A stretch of DNA of 64,000 bases from Candidatus Babeliales bacterium (GTDB taxonomy: Bacteria; Babelota; Babeliae; Babelales; Vermiphilaceae). Of the stretch, positions 45,141 to 55,497 are shown one piece after another. The notes beneath the pieces are model-generated. The model was not told where the DNA came from and ran no database searches. It saw only the letters and a program-made list of their open reading frames with translations. The stretch spans positions 52,918 to 116,917 of the forward strand of contig DASZBJ010000029.1 of assembly GCA_035944115.1 (NCBI GenBank), in the 5' to 3' direction. Position 1 is the first letter of the stretch; each line of letters starts with the position of its first letter. Both the position numbers and the translations under genes were made by a program.

Positions 45141-47279
45141 TCCTGATCCAGAAGATGATCCAGATCCTGATGAACCTGAACCAGAAGGAGTGGAACCTGC
45201 TTTTTTATTCATAACATCAATAAACTCTCGGTTGTTCTTGGTCTTTTTAATTTTATCAATTAAAAACTCCATACCCTCAACCGTATTCATTGTTGCCAAA
45301 AATTTCTGTAACACCCAAATTTTACTTAAATCTTCTGCATCAATAAGGAGATCGTCCCGTCTCGTTCCTGACTGCATCAAATCAAATGCTGGATACATAC
45401 GACGATTTGATAATTTACGCGTCATATGAATTTCCATATTACCCGTACCTTTGAATTCTTCGTAAATCACTTCATCCATACGAGAACCAGTATCAACCAA
45501 CGCTGTTGCAATAATAGTAAGCGAACCACCTTCTTGTGTATTACGCGCAGCACCAAAGAATCGTTTTGGACGCTGTAACGCATTTGCATCAATACCACCC
45601 GTTAATACTTTCCCTGAAGCTGGTGCGGTTGTATTATATGCACGCGCTAAACGAGTAATCGCATCGAGTAGAATAATAACACTTCTACCCATTTCAACGA
45701 GCCGCTTTGCTTTTTCTAAAACAAGCTCCGCAACTTGCACATGCCGCTCAGCTGATTCATCAAACGTTGAACTAACTACCTCAGCTTTTGAACCTTCAAC
45801 CGCTTTGCGCATATCCGTTACTTCTTCAGGACGCTCATCAATCAAAAGTACAATCAAATGATCATCGGGATAATTCACAATTAAGGATTTTACAATTTCT
45901 TTAAGCAATACCGTTTTACCCACTTTTGGTGGCGCAACAATCAAACCACGCTGACCCTTACCAATAGGAGTAAAGATATCCATTATACGGGTTGAGATCG
46001 CTTTCGGATCATGCTCTAATTCTAAATTAAATTTCTTATCTGGGTGCAGTGGTGTCAACTGCTCAAAACTCATACGATCGACCGTCTTTGCTGGGTCGTC
46101 ATAGTTAACCGCATCAACCTTTAAAAGTGCAAAATATTTTTCGCCATCTTTTGGTTTGCGAATCACACCGGTAACCATATCACCAGTTTTTAAATTAAAT
46201 CGTCTAATTTGTGATGGAGAAACATACACATCATCAGGTCCAGATACATAATCAAATTGCTGCGACCGTAAAAAACCAAATCCATCAGGTAGTTTTTCTA
46301 AAACACCTTCAACCTTCATTTCCATGTCGGGATTTGCTTCTACATACGTAATACGATCGATCAATACAACTTTAGTCATCAACGTGGCACCAATAATGCC
46401 GAGCTTACGCGCATACACATTAAGATCTTGCAATGATAGCTCTTTTAGCGGAACTTTTACCTGCTCTTGTTGCGACTTTTGACCAGGAGATTTTTGTTGC
46501 TGATCTTTCTGACGCTGCTGATGTTGCTGTTGATTTTGATGCTGTTGCCCACCGGCTCCTTGCTGCTGCTGTTGTGGACGGGAACGATAGTTATTGTACG
46601 GTCTACCGGAATCCCATTGCTGCCGATTTCTATGACGATCATCACCATCTTGTCGATGTTGCTGGCCGCCGTGAGAAAACTCTCTTCCGCCTTCACCCAC
46701 TTGCTGCTCTCTTGGCAACTGTTCGCGTCTGCTTTCCTGCTCACTGTATCTTTGCTGCTCTACGGCTCTCTGTTGCGGTGCTGGTTGTGATGGTACTTGT
46801 TGCGCAGTCGACTGTTCGGGCATTGTTTCTACGATCCGCGATTGATGCTCTCTATCACGAACTGATTCATGCGCCGGTCTTGGTTCTAATGAATGTGATG
46901 TAACTGATGAATCAACTTCAGACTTTGCAGATTCTAATTTTTTATCTAACACCTCAGCCTTCTCACGCGCCGCAGCCGCTCCTTGTTGACGAGGCTCTTT
47001 TGCATGCACCTTCTCTATCGGAGTAGTTTTTTCAGGTACTTTTGATTCATGCGATACAACTGGCTCAGAAACCACCGATTCCGCTACAATCTTTGCTGAT
47101 GAAGACCTTCTTGGCGTAACTACTTTCTCAACAATCTCTTTTTCTGACTGATTTTTTTCAAGCGCTGTAACAACAGGCTCTTTTTTTCTACTGCTCTCTT
47201 TTTTAACAGTCTCTTTTGCAGAGTCCTTTTTTTGCACACGAACCCCATCGTCAATAGGTTGTTCATCTCGGGTTTTCAT
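45132..47279 (-). CDS. rho: Transcription termination factor Rho with long disordered N-terminus
   Basis: 715 residues, against about 420 in E. coli. Residues 1-275 are an unusual low-complexity region: charged Lys/Glu first, then Gln/His/Arg-rich ([31 protein letters not shown]). The standard protein follows: Rho N-terminal domain ([18 protein letters not shown]), RNA-binding cold-shock fold (~325-395), and the RecA-like ATPase with Walker [21 protein letters not shown] and the R-loop region [11 protein letters not shown]. The last ~17 residues are a Gly/Ser tail. Strong ribosome site AGGGAGGG. Terminator function is secure; the extension's role is open. Confidence 0.96.
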   Translation of the reverse strand: MKTRDEQPIDDGVRVQKKDSAKETVKKESSRKKEPVVTALEKNQSEKEIVEKVVTPRRSSSAKIVAESVVSEPVVSHESKVPEKTTPIEKVHAKEPRQQGAAAAREKAEVLDKKLESAKSEVDSSVTSHSLEPRPAHESVRDREHQSRIVETMPEQSTAQQVPSQPAPQQRAVEQQRYSEQESRREQLPREQQVGEGGREFSHGGQQHRQDGDDRHRNRQQWDSGRPYNNYRSRPQQQQQGAGGQQHQNQQQHQQRQKDQQQKSPGQKSQQEQVKVPLKELSLQDLNVYARKLGIIGATLMTKVVLIDRITYVEANPDMEMKVEGVLEKLPDGFGFLRSQQFDYVSGPDDVYVSPSQIRRFNLKTGDMVTGVIRKPKDGEKYFALLKVDAVNYDDPAKTVDRMSFEQLTPLHPDKKFNLELEHDPKAISTRIMDIFTPIGKGQRGLIVAPPKVGKTVLLKEIVKSLIVNYPDDHLIVLLIDERPEEVTDMRKAVEGSKAEVVSSTFDESAERHVQVAELVLEKAKRLVEMGRSVIILLDAITRLARAYNTTAPASGKVLTGGIDANALQRPKRFFGAARNTQEGGSLTIIATALVDTGSRMDEVIYEEFKGTGNMEIHMTRKLSNRRMYPAFDLMQSGTRRDDLLIDAEDLSKIWVLQKFLATMNTVEGMEFLIDKIKKTKNNREFIDVMNKKAGSTPSGSGSSGSGSSSGSGSA

Positions 47280-47546
47280 GCACCCTCCCTAAAAATAAAT
47301 AGAAATAGATTAAAATTAACCATACTTTTTGTAGCACATTTTGCTATATAAACGAATTAAAAATTTTCATGAGAAAAATAACGATCTGCTTGATTAATAC
47401 ACGAAAAAGAAAGAAAAAATAACAATGAATATACTTACTAGAATCAAGGATATCAAAATACAAATATAAAACTCAAGACTTTCAACCATTTTAAAGAAAG
47501 ATACAACCTCCATTAGCTATATCTTATAAACAAAAACCTCTATAAA

Positions 47547-48443
47547 TTAGGCTTTTGCTTCTTTACGATTGTAAAACAACATCATAACAGGACTTGCGAT
47601 GAAAATAGATGAATATGTACCAAACACAATACCTATTAATAATGTCAATGAAAGATCACGTAATACTTCACCACCGAAGACCAACATCGATACAACAACC
47701 AATGTTGTTGCAAAACTAGTCAGAATGGTACGGCGTAACGTTTTATTAATACTCACGTTTACCACATCATACAAAGAACCCGTGGTATTCTTTTTGAGCT
47801 GATTTCTGATATAAGAAAATATAATAATCGTATCATTAATCGAATATCCAAGGACTGTCAAAATTGCTGCAATCACGTTGATTGATATTTCGCGATCAAA
47901 TAATAGGAAAAATCCTACCATAATAAGCGCATCGTGAACTAAGGCAACCACAGCTCCAAATGCGAAAGCAAATGACCAAAAAACAAACGCAATATACAAA
48001 AGCAACGCTATTAACGAGAAAAGCACTGCATATATTGACTGCTGCCGAAGCTCCGCTCCAATACTTGGTCCAACACCTTCACTTTGCAACACTTGAGCAC
48101 GATTATCTGATATACTCTCATTAATTTTCTGAGTAATTTTATCAGCAAGACCTTTTGAATCGCTCACAAATTCTTGTACACGAACCAATAACTCTTGTTT
48201 AGCGGGGAACTCACGAAGAACGGGGTTTTTCCAACCATTATCTTCTAACACGGTACGCACTTTTTGACTATCTACTGGACCGTCAAAACGCAACCATATC
48301 TGTGTACCACCATTAAAATCAATGCTATAGCTGAACGCCTCTCCGTAAGTTTGCTCTTTATAAAAATAAACCGCAATCCCACCCACGACAAGTAACAATG
48401 AATATAACGCTACAAATTTACGATATTTCAAAAAATCAATCAT
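47547..48443 (-). CDS. secF: Protein translocase subunit SecF
   Basis: 298 residues. One N-terminal helix, the periplasmic P4 region with SIDFNGGTQIWLRF, then five helices with QSEGVGPSIGAELR, the conserved YSINDTIIIFSYIRNQL and NKTLRRTILTSFATTLVV. With SecD it uses the proton gradient to complete Sec export. secD is not adjacent. The many exported proteins in this window depend on this system. GGAGAGAG precedes the ATG. Confidence 0.95.
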   Translation of the reverse strand: MIDFLKYRKFVALYSLLLVVGGIAVYFYKEQTYGEAFSYSIDFNGGTQIWLRFDGPVDSQKVRTVLEDNGWKNPVLREFPAKQELLVRVQEFVSDSKGLADKITQKINESISDNRAQVLQSEGVGPSIGAELRQQSIYAVLFSLIALLLYIAFVFWSFAFAFGAVVALVHDALIMVGFFLLFDREISINVIAAILTVLGYSINDTIIIFSYIRNQLKKNTTGSLYDVVNVSINKTLRRTILTSFATTLVVVSMLVFGGEVLRDLSLTLLIGIVFGTYSSIFIASPVMMLFYNRKEAKA

Positions 48444-48563
48444 AACTCTCTCCGAAGATGGTAAACAAATTAATAACTGCTACTATCAAATTCATATGCT
48501 TTTTATTAACACTATTTCACCGGTTGCGCAAGAATTTTTTATCACAGATTATAAATTTATATA

Positions 48564-48818
48564 TTAAGAAGCTCGTACAGAAACGTATCTACGACCTTTT
48601 AAGCCCCAATGGAATTTAATAGAGCCTTTGCTTACCGCAAATAAAGTGTCGTCGCTACCACGTCTAACACCACAACCTGGATGTATGTGTGTTCCACGTT
48701 GACGAACAATAATTTCACCACCAGTTACTACTTGACCATCAAATAATTTGCACCCTAGTCGCTTACTATGACTTTCGCGACCATTACTGGTCGAGCCGCC
48801 GCTTTTACTCGTTGCCAT
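48564..48818 (-). CDS. rpmA: 50S ribosomal protein L27
   Basis: 84 residues with the standard [21 protein letters not shown]-terminus, close to the peptidyl-transferase centre in the 50S subunit, and [26 protein letters not shown] five bases before the ATG. rpmA is usually next to rplU (L21); no rplU is seen here. Confidence 0.97.
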   Translation of the reverse strand: MATSKSGGSTSNGRESHSKRLGCKLFDGQVVTGGEIIVRQRGTHIHPGCGVRRGSDDTLFAVSKGSIKFHWGLKGRRYVSVRAS

Positions 48819-48965
48819 CGGTATCCTCTAAATTGGTTGAGCGAATGCTGATCGCACTCGCGTAAGAACTGTAATCTACAAGTAACAATTTCGAATTAAA
48901 TCTAATTTCCTCCTATTATGAATCAACTGGCTAAAATGTCAATTCATGAGTGAAAAATCAAATGT

Positions 48966-48983
48966 GGGCCCTCGAAGGGGCCC
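48966..48983 (-). terminator. GC-rich hairpin downstream of the gene at 48996-49508
   Basis: GGGCCC (48966-48971) and GGGCCC (48978-48983) form a short stem around a 6-base loop. The minus strand continues to ACATTTGATTTTT. Confidence 0.6.
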
Positions 48984-48995
48984 TAACGCTGATAG

Positions 48996-49508
48996 CTATT
49001 TTTTTATAATCGGGGCACCCACTATCTTACATGCCGCTAAAAATGCTCCCGTTGATATTATATCGGTTAACTCTGTATACCTACCACCAACTAGCTTCTT
49101 CACCGCCGCCTCTCGCTTTGGTCTCAGATATACTAATCCTACTAATCCTACTGCAACTGGTACTGCAACACCCATTACACCGCCTGTAACAAGCCCTTGG
49201 GCCACCAAAGCTTTATTCATCTGCACGACCCCTGCAAATAGTACGCCCGCCGACGCCGCTGCAATGCCAGATGCTGCAAGCGCTCCACTTAGCGTAGCAG
49301 GTTTATTAAGCTCCCGTTTGAGATGACGATTTTCACCGTGCAACTTCTTATTCCGCTCAGCTAATGCATTTTTTTCCTGTTTCTCCTGGTTCACCGCCGC
49401 GTGTAATACCCCACGATGTGTATGACCGTGCTTCGCCTCTATCGGCATGCCCATCGGCAAACAAAATAAGAAGCCTAATACTGCTACAGCTCGCAACTGA
49501 TTATTCAT
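48996..49508 (-). CDS. Exported protein with glycine/alanine-rich membrane segments, unknown
   Basis: 170 residues. Signal peptide (LRAVAVLGFLFCLPMGMPIEA), His-containing segment KHGHTHRG, a coiled-coil stretch (EKQEKNALAERNKKLHGEN), then two hydrophobic Gly/Ala/Val-rich helices (GALAASGIAAASAGVLFAGV and VMGVAVPVAVGLVGLVYL) and a basic tail. No family recognised. The layout resembles 606-1028. Probably envelope-localised. Confidence 0.6.
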   Translation of the reverse strand: MNNQLRAVAVLGFLFCLPMGMPIEAKHGHTHRGVLHAAVNQEKQEKNALAERNKKLHGENRHLKRELNKPATLSGALAASGIAAASAGVLFAGVVQMNKALVAQGLVTGGVMGVAVPVAVGLVGLVYLRPKREAAVKKLVGGRYTELTDIISTGAFLAACKIVGAPIIKK

Positions 49509-49602
49509 AACAATCCTTTATATGTATGAATTAAATAATATTTGACCGCCACAAATTATAGTCACGCCTATAAAAAACAGCAACCTTAATCATCACATAT
49601 TC

Positions 49603-52323
49603 CTACTTAGTTACTTCCTTCCAATCAGCTCCCAATCGAGTAGTAACGCTCAATGGAACCGACCAATCAACCACCCCTTCTAAACATGCTTTAACCAATC
49701 GCTCAGTCTCTTGCTGCTGGCCTTCCGGAACCGACAACAAAATTTCGTCATGAATCTGTAACAGCATTTTTGCCCCTAATCTTTGGTCTATAATCACATT
49801 ACGCAAGGCTATCATCCCTTTTTTCATAATCTCCGCCGCTGTACCTTGCGCCACCGTATTGATCGCTACTCGGCGTGCTTCTTCGTATAGTGGACGATTT
49901 GTTTCATTAATTGCTGGCACATAGCGCCGCCGTCCCCAGAGGGTTTCCACGTACCCATGCGCCTTTGCAAAATCAATTATCGTCTCCATCCAGCCAGACA
50001 CCGATGGATATTGCTTAAAATATTTATCGATATACTGTTTAGCATCAGCAAAAGAGATATTGAGATCCTTAGAAAGTCCATATGGCGTCAACCCATACAA
50101 AATCGAGAAATTGATACGCTTTCCAATCTGCCGCTGGTCATGCGAAACATCAGCAAGCGCAACATCAAAAAGCCGCGCCGCTGTCTCGGCATGAATATCG
50201 TGTCCATGTAAAAAGGCTGTTCGTAACGTTGTATCCCCCGACAACTGCGCAAGAACGCGTAACTCAATCTGTGAGTAGTCTGCGGATAAAAACACATAGC
50301 CCGGATCAGGTTTGAATGCCGCACGAATCTGAAATCCAAACACGGATCCATCTGAAGGAATATTTTGCAAATTAGGCTCAGAACTCGCAAGCCGCCCTGT
50401 TGCTACCGCTATTTGATTGTACGTTGTATGAATTTTTTTAGTTATTGGATTCACATATTCAGGCAACGCATCAATATAGGTACTTTTTAATTTTGCCAGT
50501 TCGCGATACTGCATGATAAGTCCTGGTACTGGATGTAACTCTGCAAGCGCTGCAAGTACTTCTTGATCTGTTGAATATCCCGTCTTTTTTGCCGATTTTT
50601 TTTGTGGTGGCAGTTTTAAATCTTCAAACAATAAAACCCCAATCTGTTTGGGTGAATTCAAATTAATCCCTGCATGCTTATCGCCAATTAAACTAAGAAT
50701 CCCATCTTCAATTTCAATCAAACGAGCATCAACCGTTTTGCCCAACTGTTTGAGCTCCGGCACATCCAAGTAAATACCTTCAGCTTCCATTTCTACCAAA
50801 ACTTGCACCACCGGCATCTCAATATCATAAAACAACTGCGACAACTTTTTTTCTTTTTTTAACTCTTGCACTAAAACCGCATACAGCTTAAATGTTTGGT
50901 GCGCATCATGCGCAGCATATAATGTGGCAATATTAAGCGGCACTTGTGAGAAATTAGATAGTTTTTTATTCGTCACTAGCTCTGCAAATGTCAGCATATC
51001 CTCGTTAAAATAATGCTTTGATAAAAATTTAAGACCAGCGCGCTGCCAGCCATGCGATAACAGGGTTGCTGCAATCATTGTATCAAAAGCGACCCCTGCC
51101 AACTTAATGCCCAATGTATGCAATACCAACTGATCAAATTTCACATGATGCAAATATTTTTTGCATGCTTCATCTTCTAGCACAGGCTTTAATGCCGCTA
51201 CCACCTGCTCACGCGATAGCTGTTGTTCAAACATGGTAACCGCATGCCCAAATGGCACATAATATGCCTCACCTTCTTGAAAACAAAACGACATACCGAT
51301 ACACGGATCTTGTAATGGACGCACGCCAACGGTTTCAGTGTCCATCGCAAAGGCACCCGCTTTTTTTAAAGCAACTGATAAATCAGCAAGCTGCTGCTCG
51401 GTGGTAACCGCTTTGAAATCTAATGTTGAAATCGCAGCAATTTTTTGCTCTACAGAAAGTTCAGCCGTCACGCCGATATCTTGCAATAAACTTTTAAAAT
51501 CAAGCTCTTTAAACAGTTCTTCCGCACTTCTCCACTGCGCACTATCAAATGATAAATCATCTTTTTCTAGCTTAGTTGGATGATACTGCAGTAAAAAAAG
51601 ATCTCGACTTAAAAATGCTTTATCTTTCTGCTCTTCAAGCGCAATCCGCGTTTTGCCTTTAATCGATGTCACGTTTTCATACAACTCTTCAAGAGTCGCA
51701 AACCGTTGTGCCAAATCAGTCGCGCCCTTTTCACCAATCCCTTTAACACCAGGAATATTATCTGAAGCGTCCCCCAGCAATGCAAAATATAGCGGCAATC
51801 GATCAACCGAGAAACCCATTTTTTCTTCAAACTTTTTTACATCAAAAATCACATCTTTGAACGTGTCATAAATAAAGACCTTATCGTTGAGCGCTTGGCC
51901 CATATCTTTATCAGAAGTCACAAACACAACGCTATCGCTATGGGGCGTTTGTTCTTTGGCAAGCGAAAACATAATATCATCCGCTTCAATGCCCGTTTTG
52001 GCAATCTGCTTCATACCAATTGCATCCGCAAGTCTGATTATATATTCTTTTTGATCGAAAATATCACTCGGCGCTGCTTGCCGTGTCGCTTTATAACTTT
52101 CAAACATCTCATGTCGCGTTGTTTTCCCCTTGCTATCCCAAACCAATGCTATGTATTGCGGATTAAAAGTATCAATTAATTTTTTAAGCATTCGTGCAAA
52201 GCCATATACCGCCTGCACCGCTTCACCCTTAGGAGTATGTAACGGGCGAACACTGTAATATGCTCGATACAAAAATGAAGAACCATCTATCAAAAATACT
52301 GTTTTCTTTGGATCAAACTGCAT
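49603..52323 (-). CDS. polA: DNA polymerase I
   Basis: 906 residues with all three domains. The 5'-nuclease has IDGSSFLYRAYY, GIEADDIMFSLA, FVTSDKDMGQAL and LLGDASDNIPGVKGIGEKGA. The 3'-5' exonuclease has DTETV (motif I), HHVKFDQL (motif II region) and YAAHDAHQT (motif III), so proofreading looks intact, although the usual Asn of motif II is not where expected. The polymerase has motif A FLSADYSQIELRVLA, motif B QIGKRINFSILYGL and motif C LLQIHDEILLSV. It fills gaps in repair and removes RNA primers. AAAGGGTG precedes the ATG. Confidence 0.97.
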   Translation of the reverse strand: MQFDPKKTVFLIDGSSFLYRAYYSVRPLHTPKGEAVQAVYGFARMLKKLIDTFNPQYIALVWDSKGKTTRHEMFESYKATRQAAPSDIFDQKEYIIRLADAIGMKQIAKTGIEADDIMFSLAKEQTPHSDSVVFVTSDKDMGQALNDKVFIYDTFKDVIFDVKKFEEKMGFSVDRLPLYFALLGDASDNIPGVKGIGEKGATDLAQRFATLEELYENVTSIKGKTRIALEEQKDKAFLSRDLFLLQYHPTKLEKDDLSFDSAQWRSAEELFKELDFKSLLQDIGVTAELSVEQKIAAISTLDFKAVTTEQQLADLSVALKKAGAFAMDTETVGVRPLQDPCIGMSFCFQEGEAYYVPFGHAVTMFEQQLSREQVVAALKPVLEDEACKKYLHHVKFDQLVLHTLGIKLAGVAFDTMIAATLLSHGWQRAGLKFLSKHYFNEDMLTFAELVTNKKLSNFSQVPLNIATLYAAHDAHQTFKLYAVLVQELKKEKKLSQLFYDIEMPVVQVLVEMEAEGIYLDVPELKQLGKTVDARLIEIEDGILSLIGDKHAGINLNSPKQIGVLLFEDLKLPPQKKSAKKTGYSTDQEVLAALAELHPVPGLIMQYRELAKLKSTYIDALPEYVNPITKKIHTTYNQIAVATGRLASSEPNLQNIPSDGSVFGFQIRAAFKPDPGYVFLSADYSQIELRVLAQLSGDTTLRTAFLHGHDIHAETAARLFDVALADVSHDQRQIGKRINFSILYGLTPYGLSKDLNISFADAKQYIDKYFKQYPSVSGWMETIIDFAKAHGYVETLWGRRRYVPAINETNRPLYEEARRVAINTVAQGTAAEIMKKGMIALRNVIIDQRLGAKMLLQIHDEILLSVPEGQQQETERLVKACLEGVVDWSVPLSVTTRLGADWKEVTK

Positions 52324-52363
52324 CGAACACCCTTTATGCGATAATCATATATGCTATGTTTTA

Positions 52364-52660
52364 TTACTTATAAACATCATACCATGCTTGCAGATGACGT
52401 ACAAAATCCACAATTTCTGTATCGCTCACGCTAACAGATGATAAGCCAATACGGTTTCTGACTACATCGCATACATATGCATACAGCTGCTCAAAGGTGA
52501 CACCTTTTTCAAAAAGATCTGCCGTCTCATACACATAGGTAAGATATTCATCATCGGGCCACTCGGAGTATTCATACACACCAATTGGATCAAAAGCATT
52601 CCACAGCTGTTGTAATGATTGGATAGATTTGTCTGCAAATAACTTAATCTTTATTCCCAT
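52364..52660 (-). CDS. Small acidic protein, candidate second immunity-type gene
   Basis: 98 residues, cytoplasmic, rich in Asp/Glu/Tyr/Trp (FDPIGVYEYSEWPDDEYLTY). Its size and acidity resemble immunity or inhibitor proteins. It lies 105 bases downstream of the 103-residue gene on the same strand, after the 801-residue exported protein. No family was identified. An unrelated small housekeeping gene is possible. Confidence 0.55.
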   Translation of the reverse strand: MGIKIKLFADKSIQSLQQLWNAFDPIGVYEYSEWPDDEYLTYVYETADLFEKGVTFEQLYAYVCDVVRNRIGLSSVSVSDTEIVDFVRHLQAWYDVYK

Positions 52661-52765
52661 ACCTCTTCAATGCACAAGATCCACTACTTAAAAATCATAT
52701 TCGAACACTGCCTCAGACCCATTTCTTCTACTCTTTAATTCGTAAATAATAAAATCCGAACACGA

Positions 52766-53077
52766 TCATGCACAATAATCAAGATACTCAGGAAAATCAT
52801 TATTCTTAATGGCTCTGTAAACTTTTAATAATACATAGGGAGTAACGTGCAAATTAATGCTTGAATTTTTTGCTTCTAACATAAAATCAGGGTCATGCAT
52901 ATCTTTACTATAAACTACTTCTTGATTAAAATCTGATGTTTCAAAAAAATCTAATATTTTAGAAATAGGATCAATCCTTATATAAAAAAGTGCTCCACCA
53001 AAATCATTAGTTGAAACTACATAATAATACATATTATTTTTTTCAAGATATTTTTTGATACCAACATATTTTCCCAT
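52766..53077 (-). CDS. Candidate immunity protein of toxin-like protein 2
   Basis: 103 residues, no signal peptide, with an alternating beta pattern (NNMYYYVVSTNDFGGALFYIRID, KILDFFETSDF) and a helical C-terminus. The ATG at 53077 has GAGGAG four bases upstream and lies 14 bases after the 801-residue protein's stop; an upstream in-frame start at 53113 would overlap it. Size, acidic character and coupling fit a toxin-neutralising partner. The assignment is inferred from position. Confidence 0.6.
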   Translation of the reverse strand: MGKYVGIKKYLEKNNMYYYVVSTNDFGGALFYIRIDPISKILDFFETSDFNQEVVYSKDMHDPDFMLEAKNSSINLHVTPYVLLKVYRAIKNNDFPEYLDYCA

Positions 53078-53091
53078 AAAACTCCTCACAA

Positions 53092-55497
53092 TTATTGAAT
53101 TAATATTTCCCAATTATAAAACTGGTTTATAATATCATGCGCACTTCTCCAATTCATCTGTTGCCCCTTCATAAGAATCGATTCTGCATATTCATGCAAC
53201 AGCCAAGATAAATCTGCTTGTACAAATTTATTATCAGCTAGCCTGGTCCATGCTTCTGCCATATCAATATCTGGCGCAAATCGCTTAATTTCATTGAATA
53301 ATATATGTTCATCAAAGAACACATGTTCTTTAACTTTTTTAACAATTTTTTGAGATAGGCCGGTATTTTCAGACACTCTGTTAATATCATTTGCCGTCTC
53401 TCTTATCAGTGCATACAAAGATTCTGCCTTTGCTTCAATTGCTTCGATTTTAGTACTATTAGCTGGAGAATAATGGGTTTTAAAAATATTTTTATCTGCT
53501 GTCTGTCTTAATCGTTCTATGATTCTTTCTAATTGATGCAATTCTTGTGACTCTTCTAAAAGTGTATATGCAGCTTCCTTGGTAATAAAATTACCAATAT
53601 TTTTTCCGCCACCAGCAATCCCAGCAATTTTACTCTCTGCTTCAGCCGCTTTTTCAAACATTTTCGTTGCTTCAAGGGCAACTTCGACTTCCGATCCACC
53701 TTCTGCACACATAAGCAAATGTTCCGCAGGTACAGAATTTGGAAGTCTTTGCAACGCTTCCTTTACGTATGGAGAAACAGCCCTACATAGTAAACCAGCG
53801 CCACAAAACAATTTATCATATACGACAGGCGTCAAACATAATTCAACGCCAAGCGATGTACATATTCTTATTTTTTCAGGACCTGATTTATTATTAAAAC
53901 GGTGACCTGCAGCCTCCAAAGCATCACCCATCCGCACAAGTTTTTCCGTATATTTTTCTATTTCACCTCTTGGATCTTTGTGCTCAATGCCCATACACTG
54001 AGCGAGCATATGTGTTTCACACTCATCACTAAAGTATTCCGCATGCATCATAATATCTTCTATAAATGTCACTGCTCTTGTACATGCACTAGCTATATGT
54101 TGAATTGTTTGATCTGCATGAATAACTGAATTCCCTATGGCTTTTAGACCATCAAAAATGCCTCCCGCAAATGCCTGGGAATATTCCAGCATATCCCAAC
54201 AAAAATCTGCAATTGCATTTGCCTCTTTAACATCCCCACTTTTATTACATATTTGCGCGCTGTTAGCAAAGCCACACATTATAGATGAAATTTTATGTAG
54301 ATTCGGTTGTATACTCAGTTCACCGAATGTATTAGTAATATCTATAATTTCTTCATGCTTTGCAGTGGCTATTGCATTACCAAAACAACGCGTAAATTCT
54401 TGTGCATCTATATCCAAATCTTGCAAGATATCTATTGCATTATTGTTCAATTCTCTGATAACTAATATTGATACATCATTACCATTAATTACCGTCTGCA
54501 CAGCTACAAATCCATTCCGTAGATGCTGCAACCGATTTTTATCACCGCACTGAGACTCTAAACAGGTATACTGCATGCGTAACTGATCTTGTATCATCTC
54601 CAGCTGTCTGATTTCTTCCTGTTTTTTTACTTCCTCTCGCAATAGCTTCTCTTCATATTCCTCTTGCTGTTTCTGCGCTGCTAATCTTGCCTGCTCTTCA
54701 CGCTCATGTTGCTCTTGTATTGCATGTGCGTGCGCAGCTTTATAGCATTCAGTAATACGTGTTGCTTGCGCAGCTATTTTTTCTCTTGCTTGCGCAGACA
54801 ACTGATCACGTACCGATTCATTCCGATTAATAAGATTCTGCGCAGCTAATATACAATGCTCATAATCAGGATACTGTTTAAGAAATTCCCAAAAGGCTGG
54901 ATAGTCATAGAGTGGCCATTGTTGCGCAATCCAATGTCGATCTCCATCATGCACATACATTTTATACTGACTATTTTTACCAAAATATTTATATTCGGGC
55001 GGTAAATCCACATTCTGGTCTAGAAGAAATCTACGCGCAGACAACACCCTCAGCCCTTCCCAATACGTCTGGACTGTCCAGTTTGCACAGGCACGAGGCG
55101 CATGCGTCAAATACAATGGGTTAAATACAACAACTGCATCAGTTGATGCATCATAATACTGCGAAACACATCTATTGATTTCGGCCCAAGACAATTTTTG
55201 AAATGCCAAATCCCGAAGAGAAAAGTTCCGTGTATCAATTTTATGACTCGCCGCAATCTTGCGCATAGAATTTCTAGATATTGAAGATCCATGATACGAA
55301 GAATCATTACTTCTCGGTCCTACTTTATAATAAAATCCTGGCGTCTGTGGAACTCCATTTCTATCAGGTTTATTATTATCTTTCTCTGAATCTATTACAG
55401 CACCACGTAGTTCAAATGAATTCGATGAATCATTTTTTCCTGCATAAACCCAAACACTGAAAAACAACAGAAAAATAAGAATGTTGCGTACCATCAT
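53092..55497 (-). CDS. Large exported protein, candidate polymorphic toxin 2
   Basis: 801 residues. Signal peptide (NILIFLLFFSVWVYAG), a polar segment, the motif PLYDYPAFWEFLKQYPDY, a coiled coil (EQHEREEQARLAAQKQQEE, ~265-310), then a helical region with NAIADFCWDMLEYSQAFAGG. The last ~100 residues form a distinct module: LSQKIVKKVKEHVFFDEHIL, DIDMAEAWTRLADN and LLHEYAES. That pattern (basic helix, H-F..H, P/D-I..AW.RL, L.HE..E) recurs, to my memory, as a C-terminal toxin module in polymorphic toxins; the HE..E could bind metal. The chassis is shared with 10566-12746, the end is not. Two small cytoplasmic genes follow on the same strand. Confidence 0.65.
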   Translation of the reverse strand: MMVRNILIFLLFFSVWVYAGKNDSSNSFELRGAVIDSEKDNNKPDRNGVPQTPGFYYKVGPRSNDSSYHGSSISRNSMRKIAASHKIDTRNFSLRDLAFQKLSWAEINRCVSQYYDASTDAVVVFNPLYLTHAPRACANWTVQTYWEGLRVLSARRFLLDQNVDLPPEYKYFGKNSQYKMYVHDGDRHWIAQQWPLYDYPAFWEFLKQYPDYEHCILAAQNLINRNESVRDQLSAQAREKIAAQATRITECYKAAHAHAIQEQHEREEQARLAAQKQQEEYEEKLLREEVKKQEEIRQLEMIQDQLRMQYTCLESQCGDKNRLQHLRNGFVAVQTVINGNDVSILVIRELNNNAIDILQDLDIDAQEFTRCFGNAIATAKHEEIIDITNTFGELSIQPNLHKISSIMCGFANSAQICNKSGDVKEANAIADFCWDMLEYSQAFAGGIFDGLKAIGNSVIHADQTIQHIASACTRAVTFIEDIMMHAEYFSDECETHMLAQCMGIEHKDPRGEIEKYTEKLVRMGDALEAAGHRFNNKSGPEKIRICTSLGVELCLTPVVYDKLFCGAGLLCRAVSPYVKEALQRLPNSVPAEHLLMCAEGGSEVEVALEATKMFEKAAEAESKIAGIAGGGKNIGNFITKEAAYTLLEESQELHQLERIIERLRQTADKNIFKTHYSPANSTKIEAIEAKAESLYALIRETANDINRVSENTGLSQKIVKKVKEHVFFDEHILFNEIKRFAPDIDMAEAWTRLADNKFVQADLSWLLHEYAESILMKGQQMNWRSAHDIINQFYNWEILIQ

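Noticed and set aside
46433..46903. 156-codon plus-strand frame opposite rho
   Set aside because: Shadow of the low-complexity Gln/His-rich part of rho; the minus strand is clearly the coding strand.
47280..47546. AT-rich gap between secF and rho as a possible regulatory RNA
   Set aside because: No stable hairpin or conserved motif seen; only short meaningless frames.
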